A stretch of DNA of 44,143 bases. Source: JAKFWI01 sp035549875 (GTDB taxonomy: Bacteria > Pseudomonadota > Alphaproteobacteria > Caulobacterales > Aquidulcibacteraceae). Made by a program: the position numbers and the translations under genes. The DNA lies in contig DASZPV010000129.1 of NCBI GenBank assembly GCA_035549875.1, forward strand, positions 1-44,143, given 5' to 3'. Numbering within the stretch: position 1 is the stretch's first letter; every line of letters starts with the position of its first letter. Of this stretch, positions 1-8,162 are shown piece after piece. The notes beneath the pieces are model-generated. The model saw only the letters and a list, made by a program, of their open reading frames with translations. It did no database searches and was not told the origin of the DNA.

Positions 1-210
1 CAGCGCCATGTCGCCGCGCTGGCCGACCACGTCATCGAAAAGCTGAAACAGGCCGGGGGCGACGCGCGCGCCGAAGGGCTGCCGAACGCCGATTGGGTGC
101 TGATCGATGCGGGCGACGTGATCGTCCACCTGTTTCGCCCGGAAGTGCGCGCCTTCTACAATATCGAGAAAATCTGGCTCCCCGCCTCGGCCAAGCCGAG
201 CGCTGCGTAG
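1..210 (+). CDS. rsfS: Ribosomal silencing factor RsfS (C-terminal part, truncated by window edge)
   Basis: The window opens inside this gene in frame 1 and 69 codons remain before the TAG at 208-210. RsfS (Iojap/YbeB family) binds ribosomal protein L14 on the large subunit and blocks subunit joining when nutrients are scarce. The visible part carries the family's C-terminal strand-helix pattern: a DWVLIDAGDVIVH segment, then FRPEVRAFYNIEKIW. Both are hallmark stretches of the fold, and I recognise them directly. The stop lies nine bases before the rlmH start, and rsfS-rlmH is the usual alphaproteobacterial order, so the two are probably co-transcribed. The N-terminus is outside the window. 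Confidence 0.93.
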   Translation, partial: QRHVAALADHVIEKLKQAGGDARAEGLPNADWVLIDAGDVIVHLFRPEVRAFYNIEKIWLPASAKPSAA

Positions 211-219
211 CAGCGCGCC

Positions 220-690
220 TTGCGCATCCGCATCGCCGCCATCGGCCGGCTGAAAGCCGGGCCGGAAGCAGACCTCGTCGCCGATTACCGCGACCGCATC
301 GCCCTCGCCGGCAAACAGCTCGCCCTCGGCCCGCTCGACATCGTCGAAGCCGAAGCGCCGCGCGCCGGCGACAAGACCCGCGAAGCCGAGCTTCTGATCA
401 AGGCCGCCCCTGAAGGCGCACGGCGCATCCTGCTGGACGAGCGGGGCGATGAATGGGCCTCGCGCGCGCTCGCGGCCAAGCTGGCCCATTGGCGCGACAG
501 CGGGCTGCCTTCGGTGTGTTTCTGGATCGGCGGGCCGGATGGCGTCGCCCCCGATCTGCGCCAGGCCGCGCAGGACCGGCTCGCCTTTGGCCCGCAAACC
601 TGGCCGCACAAGCTGGTTCGCGTGATGTTGGCAGAACAAATTTACCGCGCCGTGACAATTTTGAGCGGTAATCCCTACCACCGGGATTAG
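220..690 (+). CDS. rlmH: 23S rRNA (pseudouridine1915-N3)-methyltransferase RlmH
   Basis: This 156-residue SPOUT-class enzyme is the normal length for RlmH, which methylates pseudouridine 1915 of 23S rRNA in the assembled 70S ribosome using S-adenosylmethionine. The protein starts with the typical MRIRIAAIGRLKAG strand. It carries the FWIGGPDG loop of the trefoil-knot cofactor site near residues 105-112 and ends in NPYHRD, the conserved C-terminal tail that reaches the active site. The start codon is TTG at 220, because no ATG fits the family N-terminus. It sits nine bases after rsfS and 24 bases before the EnvC-like gene, consistent with one operon. Identification is secure. Confidence 0.95.
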   Translation: MRIRIAAIGRLKAGPEADLVADYRDRIALAGKQLALGPLDIVEAEAPRAGDKTREAELLIKAAPEGARRILLDERGDEWASRALAAKLAHWRDSGLPSVCFWIGGPDGVAPDLRQAAQDRLAFGPQTWPHKLVRVMLAEQIYRAVTILSGNPYHRD

Positions 691-714
691 TTTTCCCCAG
701 CACAAGGCAAGTTC

Positions 715-1830
715 ATGCGCCCGCGCACAGCCGCGGCCGGCGCCGTTCTGGTTTGGGCCTGCGCCGCGATGGCGGGGGCCGCACCCGCGACCGACGCGGC
801 GAAACTGGAAAAGCGTCAGGCCGCCGAGAGCAGGAAAGCAAGGGAACTGGCCGCCAGGGCGGCCAGCGCGTCCGCCCGCGTGTCTGACCTTTCGGCCAAT
901 CTGGCTGGGATCGGCGGCGCCAAAGCCGCCACGGATGCCGCCCGCGCCGAAGCCGCGGCGCGTCTAGCCGCCGTGCAAGACAAGGCCGACGGCGACGCAT
1001 CCGACCTTACCGACGCCCGCAACCGGCTCGAAGCATTGCTGATTCGCTTCCTGCAGGACGAACCGGCGGTGAGCGCCGGCCTGATCGGCAAGCCCGGCCC
1101 AGGCGCGACCGTGGCGAGCTTTTTCACCTCGGCGCTCACGGACCGCGTGGTCGACAAGCGCATCCGTATCGCCGAGGCGGAGGCGACGCTTGTGGAAATC
1201 GCCTCCCGCCGACAGGAACTGGACGGACAGGCCGCGGCGCTGGCCCGGCAGGGCGCCCAGACCGCCGAGCAGATGGCCGCCGCCGCCCGCGAGCGCGACC
1301 GGCTCCAGGCCGAGGCCGAGGCCGCCAACGCCCGCGCCGCTTCGCTCGCCCGCCAGGCGCGCGACCTGCGCGATCTGGCTGCCCGCGCGACCGCCGCCCA
1401 GAAAACCGCGCGTCAGCCGAAAATCATCGCGGTGGCGCCGGGCGGCAAGCGTTTTGCACCGGCGCAGGGCGCGATTCTGACCGCCTTCAACGGCCCCACC
1501 AAGGCCGGCCCGGCGCTCGGCGTCACGCTGCGCACGGCTCCCGGCGCGAAAGTGGTTGCGCCTGCCGAAGGCACAGTCACGTTCTCCGGTCCGTTCCGCT
1601 CTTTCGGGAAGGTCTTGATCCTGGACCAAGGCAATGGTTACGCTGTGATTTTAACGGGACTTGAGTCTGTTTTTGCCGGAATCGGCGACAAAATCGCCGC
1701 CGGCGCGCTAATCGGCCAGATGGGTCAGGCAAAAACAGACGGCGCCACAACTGCGCCTGAACTGTATTTTGAAGTAAGACAGGCTGGACGGCCCATCGAT
1801 CCGGAGCGATGGCTGAAGCCCACAGGGTGA
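715..1830 (+). CDS. EnvC-like murein hydrolase activator (coiled coil plus degenerate LytM/M23 domain)
   Basis: The 371-residue exported protein has an N-terminal signal sequence (about residues 1-22, ending in an Ala-rich AGAAPA). A long Ala/Glu/Arg-rich coiled coil follows to about residue 230, then an M23/LytM fold at about 255-365. The metal ligands of active M23 peptidases are missing: the usual H-x-G-x-D stretch reads GVTLRTAPGAKVVAP, and the last H-x-H strand reads ELYFEVR. This is the EnvC pattern, in which the protein activates amidases that split septal peptidoglycan rather than cutting it. The ATG at 715 is preceded by AAGG at a good distance. It lies between rlmH and ctpA, a conserved cell-division neighbourhood. 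Which amidase it activates cannot be told here. Confidence 0.85.
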   Translation: MRPRTAAAGAVLVWACAAMAGAAPATDAAKLEKRQAAESRKARELAARAASASARVSDLSANLAGIGGAKAATDAARAEAAARLAAVQDKADGDASDLTDARNRLEALLIRFLQDEPAVSAGLIGKPGPGATVASFFTSALTDRVVDKRIRIAEAEATLVEIASRRQELDGQAAALARQGAQTAEQMAAAARERDRLQAEAEAANARAASLARQARDLRDLAARATAAQKTARQPKIIAVAPGGKRFAPAQGAILTAFNGPTKAGPALGVTLRTAPGAKVVAPAEGTVTFSGPFRSFGKVLILDQGNGYAVILTGLESVFAGIGDKIAAGALIGQMGQAKTDGATTAPELYFEVRQAGRPIDPERWLKPTG

Positions 1831-1898
1831 TTTCCGAGGCGCGCGGCCTCTGACCGCGCAAAGTATGATGCCCTCAGGCGGGGGCAAGGAGACGTGAC

Positions 1899-3206
1899 AT
1901 GCGGATGGGTTGGCTTGTCGCCCCGGTGATTGGCGTCGCCGCTTGCGTCGGCGCGCTCGCCTGGTCGGCGCAGGACGATAATTCCCGGTCCGACACGTAC
2001 AAGGAACTGGAATTGTTCGCCGACGTGCTGGTGCGCGTCCAGAATGAATACGTCTCGCCGATCGAAGACAAGAAAGCCATTCAGGCCGCCATCCAGGGCA
2101 TGCTCACTTCGCTCGACCCGCATTCGAGCTATCTCGCGCCTGAAGATTTCAAGGACATGCAGGTCCAGACGCGCGGCGAATATGGCGGCCTCGGCATCGA
2201 GGTCACGGCTGAAGACGGCATCGTCAAGGTCGTCTCCCCGATCGACGATACGCCCGCGGCCAAGGCCGGCGTGCAGGCCGGCGACTATCTCACCGCGATC
2301 GACGGACAAAGCATCATCGGGTTCGACCTGAGCGACGCGGTCAACCGCATGCGCGGCCCGGTCGGCACCTCGATCCAGCTCACCATCGCGCGCGAAAACT
2401 CCGAGCCGTTCGATGTAAACCTCACCCGCGAAATCATTGCGGTGAAGTCGGTCAACTGGAAGCTGGATAAGGACATCGGCATCCTGCGCGTCTCGGCCTT
2501 CAACGAAAAAACCGGCGATGCGCTGGAAGAAGGGATTCGCGCCATGCGCAAGCAGGCAGGCAGCGGCCTGCGCGGCGTCGTGCTCGATCTGCGCAACAAT
2601 CCGGGCGGCCTGCTCGATCAGGCGGTGCAGGTGTCCGACGCGTTCCTCGACGGCGGTGAAGTGGTTTCCACGCGCGGGCGCAGAGCCGACCAGATCGAGC
2701 GCTACAACGCCAAGCGCGGCGACATGCTCGCCGGCATTCCGATGGCCGTGCTGATCAATCAGGGCTCGGCTTCCGCCTCCGAAATCGTCGCCGGCGCGCT
2801 GCAGGATCGCGGCCGGGCGCTGCTGCTGGGCACCACCTCGTTCGGCAAAGGCTCGGTGCAGACGGTCATTCCGCTGAAAGGCGGGCGGGACGGCGCGCTG
2901 CGCCTGACCACGGCGAAATATTACACACCCGCCGGCCGCTCGATCCAGGGCTCCGGCATCGATCCGGACATCGAGGTTTCGGACAAGAAGGTGGACGTGA
3001 GCAAGCTGAAGCGGCTCGGCCTTTCCGAGTCCGACCTCAAAGGCGCATTCGCCAATCCGGACGGCGCCAAACGCAAAGGCCCCCACATCCCGGACGATCA
3101 GCCCCCGGAAAACTGGGACAAGACCCAGGATTATCAACTCAAGCGCGCCGAGGATTACCTGCACCAAGGCGTGGTGGCCGAGCGTTTGCGCGCCAAGGCG
3201 GGGTAA
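1899..3206 (+). CDS. ctpA: Carboxy-terminal processing protease, S41 family (CtpA)
   Basis: The 435-residue periplasmic serine protease has an N-terminal membrane or signal helix (residues 5-24), a PDZ domain (about 85-170) that captures substrate C-termini, and an S41 catalytic domain. The catalytic dyad is visible: Ser292 in QGSASASEI and Lys317 in GTTSFGKGSVQT, with the family's spacing of 25 residues. The GGLGIEV and DLRNNPGGLLDQAV stretches are typical. A strong AAGGAG lies just before the ATG at 1899. Enzymes of this family trim exported proteins and often act on cell-wall hydrolases or their regulators, which fits the EnvC-like gene 68 bases upstream. The Lys/Arg-rich tail (about 380-435) is common in alphaproteobacterial versions. 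Confidence 0.94.
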   Translation: MRMGWLVAPVIGVAACVGALAWSAQDDNSRSDTYKELELFADVLVRVQNEYVSPIEDKKAIQAAIQGMLTSLDPHSSYLAPEDFKDMQVQTRGEYGGLGIEVTAEDGIVKVVSPIDDTPAAKAGVQAGDYLTAIDGQSIIGFDLSDAVNRMRGPVGTSIQLTIARENSEPFDVNLTREIIAVKSVNWKLDKDIGILRVSAFNEKTGDALEEGIRAMRKQAGSGLRGVVLDLRNNPGGLLDQAVQVSDAFLDGGEVVSTRGRRADQIERYNAKRGDMLAGIPMAVLINQGSASASEIVAGALQDRGRALLLGTTSFGKGSVQTVIPLKGGRDGALRLTTAKYYTPAGRSIQGSGIDPDIEVSDKKVDVSKLKRLGLSESDLKGAFANPDGAKRKGPHIPDDQPPENWDKTQDYQLKRAEDYLHQGVVAERLRAKAG

Positions 3207-3548
3207 GAGCGGTCGCCCGACAATCGCAGCGTGGGGCGGCGTAACGAGCCGTTCTTGGACCTGAGCAGTCGTTCACCCCCCGGCTGGGACCAGCCAATTG
3301 CGCAGCAATGCGCGAGGACTGCACCGGATCGGATGGCCTGGACTTAGTCCCATCGAAAGTCCTGTACCCGCATCCGGGAAAAACAATCGAGAATCGGGGC
3401 GCGAAACCGCGTCACTAACGCCGTCCGCAAGGGCGGTCATCCGGCGCGGATTCGCGCCCCGTCCTCCCGCTTACGCAGGAGAATGCAAACCGCGGCGCGC
3501 ATCGCCGGGAATGCGGAGGCATGTGAATGCTCTTGGCCTGAACGTACG
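3207..3548. other. Non-coding stretch with several hairpins, no gene recognised
   Basis: No convincing reading frame covers these 342 bases between ctpA and the minus-strand methyltransferase. Several inverted repeats can be seen: GGCTG...CAGCC around 3280-3294, GCAGTC...GACTGC enclosing it together with a run of six C, a CCGTCC-GCAA-GGGCGG tetraloop hairpin near 3421-3436, and GGCGCG-GATT-CGCGCC near 3443-3458. I could not match it to 6S RNA, tmRNA, RNase P RNA, SRP RNA or a known riboswitch. It may hold the ctpA terminator and an unknown structured RNA, or decayed sequence. Confidence 0.4.
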
Positions 3549-4235
3549 CTACGCCGCCCCCGCGTCGTTCGGGGTCTGCGCTAATTCCAGCACCGCGTAA
3601 GACTGGCCCAAAAGCCCGCCGATGTTGCGCACGCGCAGGCCGGTCGCATCGGCCCATCGCGCAATGTCAGCCGCGCGCGTCGCCACGTTCGGGGCCCAAA
3701 ACAGCTTGGTGACCACCGCCTCAATCCACGGCGCCCGCAGGGAGGCGCGATGCTGCGCTACGTCAGGATCAAGAAACGAAAACAACAAGAACCCGCCCGG
3801 TTTCAGCACGCGCCGCGCCTCGCGCACGTAAGCCAGCGACTCCGCTTCGGGGATATGCGTGAAAACCGAGAATGCCGTGACCGCATCCGCGCTCGCATCG
3901 GGCGCCGGGATCACCGGGCCGCGCACGCGCTCGAACCGCCAGTCCTGCCGGCCGCTGCGCTGCCGCGCGCTTTCCAGGAGCGCAGGCGAAACGTCGAGCC
4001 CCAGATAGGTCACGCCCGGCGCGCCAGCCAGCGCGCACGCAAGGCGACCGGCCCCGCACCCAATATCGATCAGCGATCCAGATTCGAATCCGCATTCGCG
4101 CAGCAACGCCGCTTCACGCGCGCCAATTTCGTCGAATGCCCCGCCGACAGCGGCTTCATCGCCGCGCTTACGGCCCCGCAAAAATCGCTGCCGCAAAGCC
4201 GCGCGCCGATAGGCGGCGCCGTAGCTACCGTACAT
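3549..4235 (-). CDS. Class I SAM-dependent methyltransferase
   Basis: The 228-residue protein has a clear Rossmann methyltransferase core. Motif I is LIDIGCGAGRLA (about residues 55-66), followed by the acidic strand end YLGLDVSPA, the motif II/III region DAVTAFSVFTHIP, and the post-II segment RRVLKPGGFLLFSF. This is the Methyltransf_11/25 type. Substrate cannot be read from sequence; small-molecule, lipid or sugar methylation are all possible. The gene is on the opposite strand from the ctpA and YibQ-type genes that flank it and is bounded on both sides by roughly 300-base non-coding stretches, so it looks like an insertion into an otherwise conserved order. The ATG at 4235 is the first in frame. 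Confidence 0.8.
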   Translation of the reverse strand: MYGSYGAAYRRAALRQRFLRGRKRGDEAAVGGAFDEIGAREAALLRECGFESGSLIDIGCGAGRLACALAGAPGVTYLGLDVSPALLESARQRSGRQDWRFERVRGPVIPAPDASADAVTAFSVFTHIPEAESLAYVREARRVLKPGGFLLFSFLDPDVAQHRASLRAPWIEAVVTKLFWAPNVATRAADIARWADATGLRVRNIGGLLGQSYAVLELAQTPNDAGAA

Positions 4236-4562
4236 AGACCGTGCCCCGTGCTCACGGCCCGGCTGGCGCCAGGCGGTTAGGAAAAGCGCGCCCCGCTAGT
4301 TCCCCGAATGTATGACTAAACCGGGCAGCGGCATGGCGGTTATGGCAGAAGGCGCGGATGAAAACGAGGGGGCCCGCATCGATGTCGCCTGACTGAACCA
4401 GCCCGCGCGCACAGAAGCCCTGCGTCCTCAGGATGCGATCGGGACCGATGGGTGTGAGCAAGTGGCGAAAATCACGACGTGAGGTCTCCGGCGGAACGCG
4501 CCTGCCTGCCCGGCCGGCGCCGAAGACCCGCGAATCAAGCTAGGAAGGCTTGGGCTCATAGA
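4236..4562. other. Non-coding stretch upstream of the YibQ-type deacetylase gene
   Basis: About 330 bases separate the methyltransferase start from the hairpin before the deacetylase gene. A 69-codon minus-strand frame at 4252-4461 beginning with TTG has no recognisable motif, and I do not call it. The region should hold the divergent promoters for both neighbours, but I see no clear -35/-10 pair and no EcfG-type element (a GGAAC near 4494 lacks a matching -10). Confidence 0.4.
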
Positions 4563-4587
4563 GCGCGGACGAGCCTCTCGTCCGCGC
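4563..4587 (+). promoter_or_regulatory. Perfect 11-bp hairpin just upstream of a ribosome-binding site
   Basis: The 11 bases at 4563-4573 (GCGCGGACGAG) are exactly complementary in reverse to 4577-4587, with a three-base loop. The hairpin ends five bases before the AAGGA ribosome-binding site of the deacetylase gene (ATG 4605). There is no T-run after it, so an intrinsic terminator is unlikely. A 5'-UTR stability or translation-control element, or a protein-binding palindrome, is more plausible. Confidence 0.5.
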
Positions 4588-4604
4588 CGCGAAGGATTCC
4601 GGCG

Positions 4605-5744
4605 ATGCAAATCCCGGCTTGGGTGAAAATACCCGCCGCCATTCAGCACCTGAACCAGACGACGCTGAGCGCCGGCGCCGCCAGCCTCGCGGCGATCATG
4701 GCGATCGGCGCCATTCAGCTCTTCGGCGATCCGCACGCCGCCGCGCCGCGCCGAATCCTGCCGCTCGACGGCTCCGAGCACAGCGGCGCGTTCCGCACGC
4801 CGCTCAGCGGCGTGGTGATGGACGCCGCCTCAGCCTCCGCCGCCGCCTATCAGGACGGCGCGCCCTTGGGCGACGTGACGGTGACTGAAACGGACCCGGC
4901 CGGCGCCGCCGAAGCGGCGGCCGCGGCGGGCTCGCCGCCCCTGCCGCGGGCTCCGATCCCGGCGCTGACCGCGCGCGGCCCGCTCGGCCCGCTGCCGGTG
5001 ATCGGCCCCGACGGGACGAGCCCGTTCAACGCCTACAAGCGCCCCTTCAATGGCGATCCCGCCAAGCCGCGCGTCGCCGTGATCGTCGGCGGCCTCGGCT
5101 TCAACGCCCAGGTCACGCAGGCGGCGATCGAACAATTGCCGGCGGAGGTGACGCTGTCGTTTGTTCCGTACGCCGACCGGCTGCAGAACTGGATCGATGC
5201 CGCCCGTGCGCACGGCCACGAAGTGATGATCGAACTGCCCATGGAAAGCTTCGACCCGACAACCGATACCGGCCCGCAGACCCTGCTCGCCGCCGGCGCG
5301 CCGAAAGACAATATCGGCAAGCTTGAAAACCTGATGTCGCGCGCGGCGGGCTTTTTCGCCGTTTCGAACTACCAGGGCGCGAAATTCGCGCAGTCCGCGG
5401 CGGCGACGACGCCGGTTATCCAGGCGCTGAAGAGCCGGGGCCTGGCCTTCATCTCGAACGGCATCGGCCCGCGCGCGGCGCTGGCCACCGAATCGCAGAA
5501 GGCGGGCCTGCCCTTCACAAGCGCAGACCGCGTGCTCGACGCTCAGCGCGAAGCCGACGCGATCTCCGGCCAGCTCGATGCGCTCGAAGCGATGGCCCAA
5601 TCCGGCGGCAATGCAATCGGCGCTGGATTCGCCTATCCCATCACGGTGGAGCGCATTAAGTTCTGGGCCAGCGACCTGGAGAGCCGCGGCGTCGTTTTGG
5701 CGCCGGCTTCCTCGGTTCTGGAGCAGCGCACCCGCCGGCGATGA
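4605..5744 (+). CDS. Divergent polysaccharide deacetylase family protein (YibQ type)
   Basis: I choose the ATG at 4605 (379 residues) because AAGGA lies just before it; an in-frame extension to 4479 would cross the hairpin and lacks family-like sequence. The protein has one N-terminal membrane helix (about residues 20-41), a low-complexity Ala/Pro-rich linker (about 50-140), and then the divergent polysaccharide deacetylase domain. That domain begins with the PRVAVIVGGLGFN strand and includes the characteristic TLSFVPYADRLQNWID and HGHEVMIELPMESFD segments. Family members sit in the periplasm facing the wall and commonly lie between ctpA and rppH, as here. Enzymatic activity of this family is poorly established. 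The stop overlaps the rppH start by four bases, indicating translational coupling. Confidence 0.85.
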   Translation: MQIPAWVKIPAAIQHLNQTTLSAGAASLAAIMAIGAIQLFGDPHAAAPRRILPLDGSEHSGAFRTPLSGVVMDAASASAAAYQDGAPLGDVTVTETDPAGAAEAAAAAGSPPLPRAPIPALTARGPLGPLPVIGPDGTSPFNAYKRPFNGDPAKPRVAVIVGGLGFNAQVTQAAIEQLPAEVTLSFVPYADRLQNWIDAARAHGHEVMIELPMESFDPTTDTGPQTLLAAGAPKDNIGKLENLMSRAAGFFAVSNYQGAKFAQSAAATTPVIQALKSRGLAFISNGIGPRAALATESQKAGLPFTSADRVLDAQREADAISGQLDALEAMAQSGGNAIGAGFAYPITVERIKFWASDLESRGVVLAPASSVLEQRTRRR

Positions 5745-6244
5745 ACGAACACCCCCGCGATCCGACGCTCTATCGCGCCAATGTCGGCCTGGCGCTGTTC
5801 AATCCGGCCGGCAAGGTGTTTTACGGTCGGCGCGTTGAAAAGCGTGCTTCGGCGGCGCCTCACTTTATCTGGCAGATGCCGCAGGGCGGTGTCGATAAGG
5901 GCGAAAGCCCGAGCGCCGCGGCGCTGCGCGAATTGAACGAAGAAGTCGGCGTATCGCCGGACCTTGTCGAGATCGTCGAGGAAACCGAAGACTGGATCTA
6001 TTACGACTTTCCGATGGAAATCCGGAGCCACATCGGCAAGCGCAGCAAATTCCGCGGCCAGCGTCAAAAATGGTTCGCGTTGCGGTTTCTGGGCAAGGAT
6101 TCGGATATCCGCCTCGATCTGCACACGCCGGAATTCGATCACTGGCGCTGGGGCGATCTGGCCGAAGCGCCGCGCCTGATTATTCCGTTCAAGCGCGCCG
6201 CCTACGAAGAAGTCGTCCGCCGCTTCTCCCGTTACGCCCGGTGA
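5741..6244 (+). CDS. rppH: RNA pyrophosphohydrolase RppH (Nudix)
   Basis: The 167-residue protein carries a complete Nudix box at residues 49-71 (GGVDKGE, seven residues, RELNEEVGV), matching G-x5-E-x7-REUxEExGU. Flanking segments YRANVGLALFN, WQMPQGG and the C-terminal IIPFKRAAYEEVV are typical of RppH. The enzyme removes pyrophosphate from the 5' end of triphosphorylated mRNA and so opens it to RNase E decay. The start overlaps the preceding stop as ATGA. A stem-loop follows directly. The alternative reading as a diadenosine polyphosphate hydrolase of the same subfamily cannot be excluded by sequence alone. Confidence 0.92.
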   Translation: MNEHPRDPTLYRANVGLALFNPAGKVFYGRRVEKRASAAPHFIWQMPQGGVDKGESPSAAALRELNEEVGVSPDLVEIVEETEDWIYYDFPMEIRSHIGKRSKFRGQRQKWFALRFLGKDSDIRLDLHTPEFDHWRWGDLAEAPRLIIPFKRAAYEEVVRRFSRYAR

Positions 6245-6248
6245 GCCT

Positions 6249-6299
6249 GCCCACAACGATGGCGTTGTGGGCGGCCGCGCCGCACCCCTGCGTTTTTTT
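6249..6299 (+). terminator. Probable terminator after rppH
   Basis: A perfect 10-bp stem (GCCCACAACG at 6249-6258, its complement at 6263-6272) with a four-base loop begins within five bases of the rppH stop. A smaller CGCA/TGCG hairpin and then seven consecutive T (6293-6299) follow. The T-run follows the smaller hairpin rather than the strong one, so efficiency is uncertain. Confidence 0.5.
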
Positions 6300-6374
6300 C
6301 TCGCATCCAAGCGCAGAGCCGGCTCTAATCGCGCCAGACCGCACCGGCGGCGACTCTTATGGGGGCTTTTCTTC

Positions 6375-7205
6375 ATGACGGCGCCGGTGGTGTTCGTGCA
6401 TGGCGCGTTTTGCGGCGCATGGGCGTTCGACGCCTTTCGCGTTCCATTCGAGCGTCTTGGCTATTCAACGCATTCGCCCGATCTGCCCGCCCATGAGCGC
6501 GGCGCCGATATGGAGCGGCTCGCCCAATGCGGCGTGCACGATTATACCGCCGCCTTGCTGAAGGTGATCCGCGGCCTTTCCGCGCCGCCGATTCTGATCG
6601 GCCATTCGCTCGGCGGCCTTATCGTGCAAATGGCGGCGGTGAAGGCCGATTGCGCCGCGCTGGTCCTGCTGGCGCCGTCGCCGCCCTGGGGCGTCATGCC
6701 GACCACGCTTGACGAACACGCCAACGCGTTCGGCATGTCCATGCTGGGCGATTACTGGCGCCGCCCCATTCCGCCGGACTACCAGGTCGCGCGCCGCACC
6801 ACGCTCGATCGGCTCACGCGCGAAGAGGCGCGGCGCGCTTATGCGCGCTTCGTGCCGGAATCGGGCCGTGTCGTGTTCGAGACGGTGCAATGGTGGCTGG
6901 ACCACACGATGGCGTCTTCGGCGCCGGCGCATGAAATCAAATGCCCCGTGCTCGCCGTCGCCGGCGGCAAGGATACAGTCAATTCCGCCAGCACCGTGCG
7001 GCGCATCGCCGGGCGATTTACCGAAGGCCAGGCCGATTTTTACGAGTTTCCCACGATGAGCCATTGGCTGATCGGCGAGCCCGAAGCGCCGGAAGTGGCG
7101 CGCCTGTGCCTCGAATGGCTCGCGCGGCGCGGTCTGGCCGGCGAGACGCCGCGCAAATCGCGCCGCCCGCTCGATCTGTTCGGCGCGCCGGCGCTGTCGG
7201 AATAA
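6375..7205 (+). CDS. Alpha/beta-fold hydrolase
   Basis: I set the start at ATG 6375 (276 residues), where the protein begins with the first strand of the fold, VVFVHGAFCGAWAF; the frame extends upstream but runs through the rppH terminator. The oxyanion HG is at residues 9-10, the nucleophile elbow GHSLGG places Ser78, the acid is in the AVAGGKDT segment, and the base is the histidine of TMSHWL. This is the general hydrolase/lysophospholipase group (Abhydrolase_6), and the substrate is not readable. It is convergent with a second, unrelated hydrolase, with only four bases between the stops. The short Arg/Lys-rich tail after residue 245 is unusual but unremarkable. Confidence 0.8.
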   Translation: MTAPVVFVHGAFCGAWAFDAFRVPFERLGYSTHSPDLPAHERGADMERLAQCGVHDYTAALLKVIRGLSAPPILIGHSLGGLIVQMAAVKADCAALVLLAPSPPWGVMPTTLDEHANAFGMSMLGDYWRRPIPPDYQVARRTTLDRLTREEARRAYARFVPESGRVVFETVQWWLDHTMASSAPAHEIKCPVLAVAGGKDTVNSASTVRRIAGRFTEGQADFYEFPTMSHWLIGEPEAPEVARLCLEWLARRGLAGETPRKSRRPLDLFGAPALSE

Positions 7206-7209
7206 GGTC

Positions 7210-8082
7210 TTACGGCGCCTTCGCCAGAAAACTAAGCAGCCCATCCCACGCTGCCGGTTCTTCCAAAGTCGGCGCATGGCCGACATCGGGAACTTCCACC
7301 GCCGTCAGATCAGCCTTCACGATCCGCATCAGTTCGACGCCCTCGCTTGAAAGAAGATCGCTGAGCGCGCCGCGCACCACCAGAACCGGCGCTGCGCCGA
7401 GCGCTTCAAACAAAGGCGTCATATCCGGCGGCGCGGTGGAAGCAGCCGGCCGTGCGATCGCCGCGTCGTAATCATACACGACGCGGCCGTTTTCCTCGCG
7501 GCACACGCGGCGTGCAAAACGCTTGAAGAATTCATCGTCGGCTTTTGGAAATGCTGGAGCCTGCGCCGCCTTCACCGCGGCAAGCGCTTCGTCCCAGTTG
7601 GCGAACTCCATGGTCTTGCCGACGTAGCCGGCGATGCGCTTCAGGCCCGCCTCCTCGATCACCGGCCCGATATCGACCAGGGCCGCGCCGGCGACGCGAT
7701 CCTTCGCCATCGCCGCGATCAGCATGGTGACGATGCCGCCCATCGAAATGCCGACATAGATCGCCCGGCCGACGCCCAGCCCATTCAGCACGCCGAGCAA
7801 ATCCTGGGCATAGACCGGCGGGGCGTAATGGTCGGCGTTAGGATCGCGCCCGGAGCGCCCGCGCCCACGCACGTCCGGCACGATCACCCGACGGCCAAGC
7901 GAGGCGATCCGCGGCGCCACCAACTCGAAATCGCGCGAATTGCGGGTCAGCCCGTGCAGCAGGATCACCGGCAGGCCGCTGGCCGGCGGCAGCGGCGCAT
8001 AATCGCGGTAGAACAATTGCACGCCGTCGGCAGCCTTCACGAACCGCGCGGTCATGGTCGGTTCGGGTAGATCAAATGGCAT
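7210..8082 (-). CDS. Alpha/beta-fold hydrolase
   Basis: The 290-residue protein has the full triad pattern of the epoxide hydrolase/esterase-like group: LLHGLTRNSRDF oxyanion loop (residues 41-52), VRGRGRSGRD after the second strand, GISMGG nucleophile elbow with Ser113, and the catalytic histidine in VPDVGHAPTLEEP near the end. Related proteins include 3-oxoadipate enol-lactonase-like and haloperoxidase-like hydrolases, but nothing nearby points to a pathway. Translation may begin at 8082 or at an internal methionine nine codons later. It is divergent from the hypothetical gene at 8163 with about 80 bases between them, which should contain both promoters. Confidence 0.8.
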   Translation of the reverse strand: MPFDLPEPTMTARFVKAADGVQLFYRDYAPLPPASGLPVILLHGLTRNSRDFELVAPRIASLGRRVIVPDVRGRGRSGRDPNADHYAPPVYAQDLLGVLNGLGVGRAIYVGISMGGIVTMLIAAMAKDRVAGAALVDIGPVIEEAGLKRIAGYVGKTMEFANWDEALAAVKAAQAPAFPKADDEFFKRFARRVCREENGRVVYDYDAAIARPAASTAPPDMTPLFEALGAAPVLVVRGALSDLLSSEGVELMRIVKADLTAVEVPDVGHAPTLEEPAAWDGLLSFLAKAP

Positions 8083-8162
8083 GGCGCGCCTCGTCCCAAA
8101 AGCGCGCGACCTTTACCTCTGCGCCGCTCTGTGACAAGCGCGTTTCAGGAGCCTTTAGCGCG

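Noticed and set aside
715..1830. Active M23 endopeptidase instead of EnvC-like activator
   Set aside because: The zinc-binding histidines and aspartate are replaced, as in EnvC-type activators.
3207..3548. 6S, tmRNA, RNase P or SRP RNA in the ctpA-methyltransferase gap
   Set aside because: Conserved cores I know for these RNAs (for example GAGGAAAGTCC of RNase P RNA, or the T-arm of tmRNA) are not present on either strand.
4252..4461. A 69-codon minus-strand frame upstream of the deacetylase gene
   Set aside because: It begins with TTG, has no ribosome-binding site or recognised motif, and lies in a region expected to hold promoters.
4494..4518. GGAAC in the gap before the deacetylase gene, as an EcfG promoter
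   Set aside because: Sixteen bases downstream lies CCGG, which does not fit CGTT.
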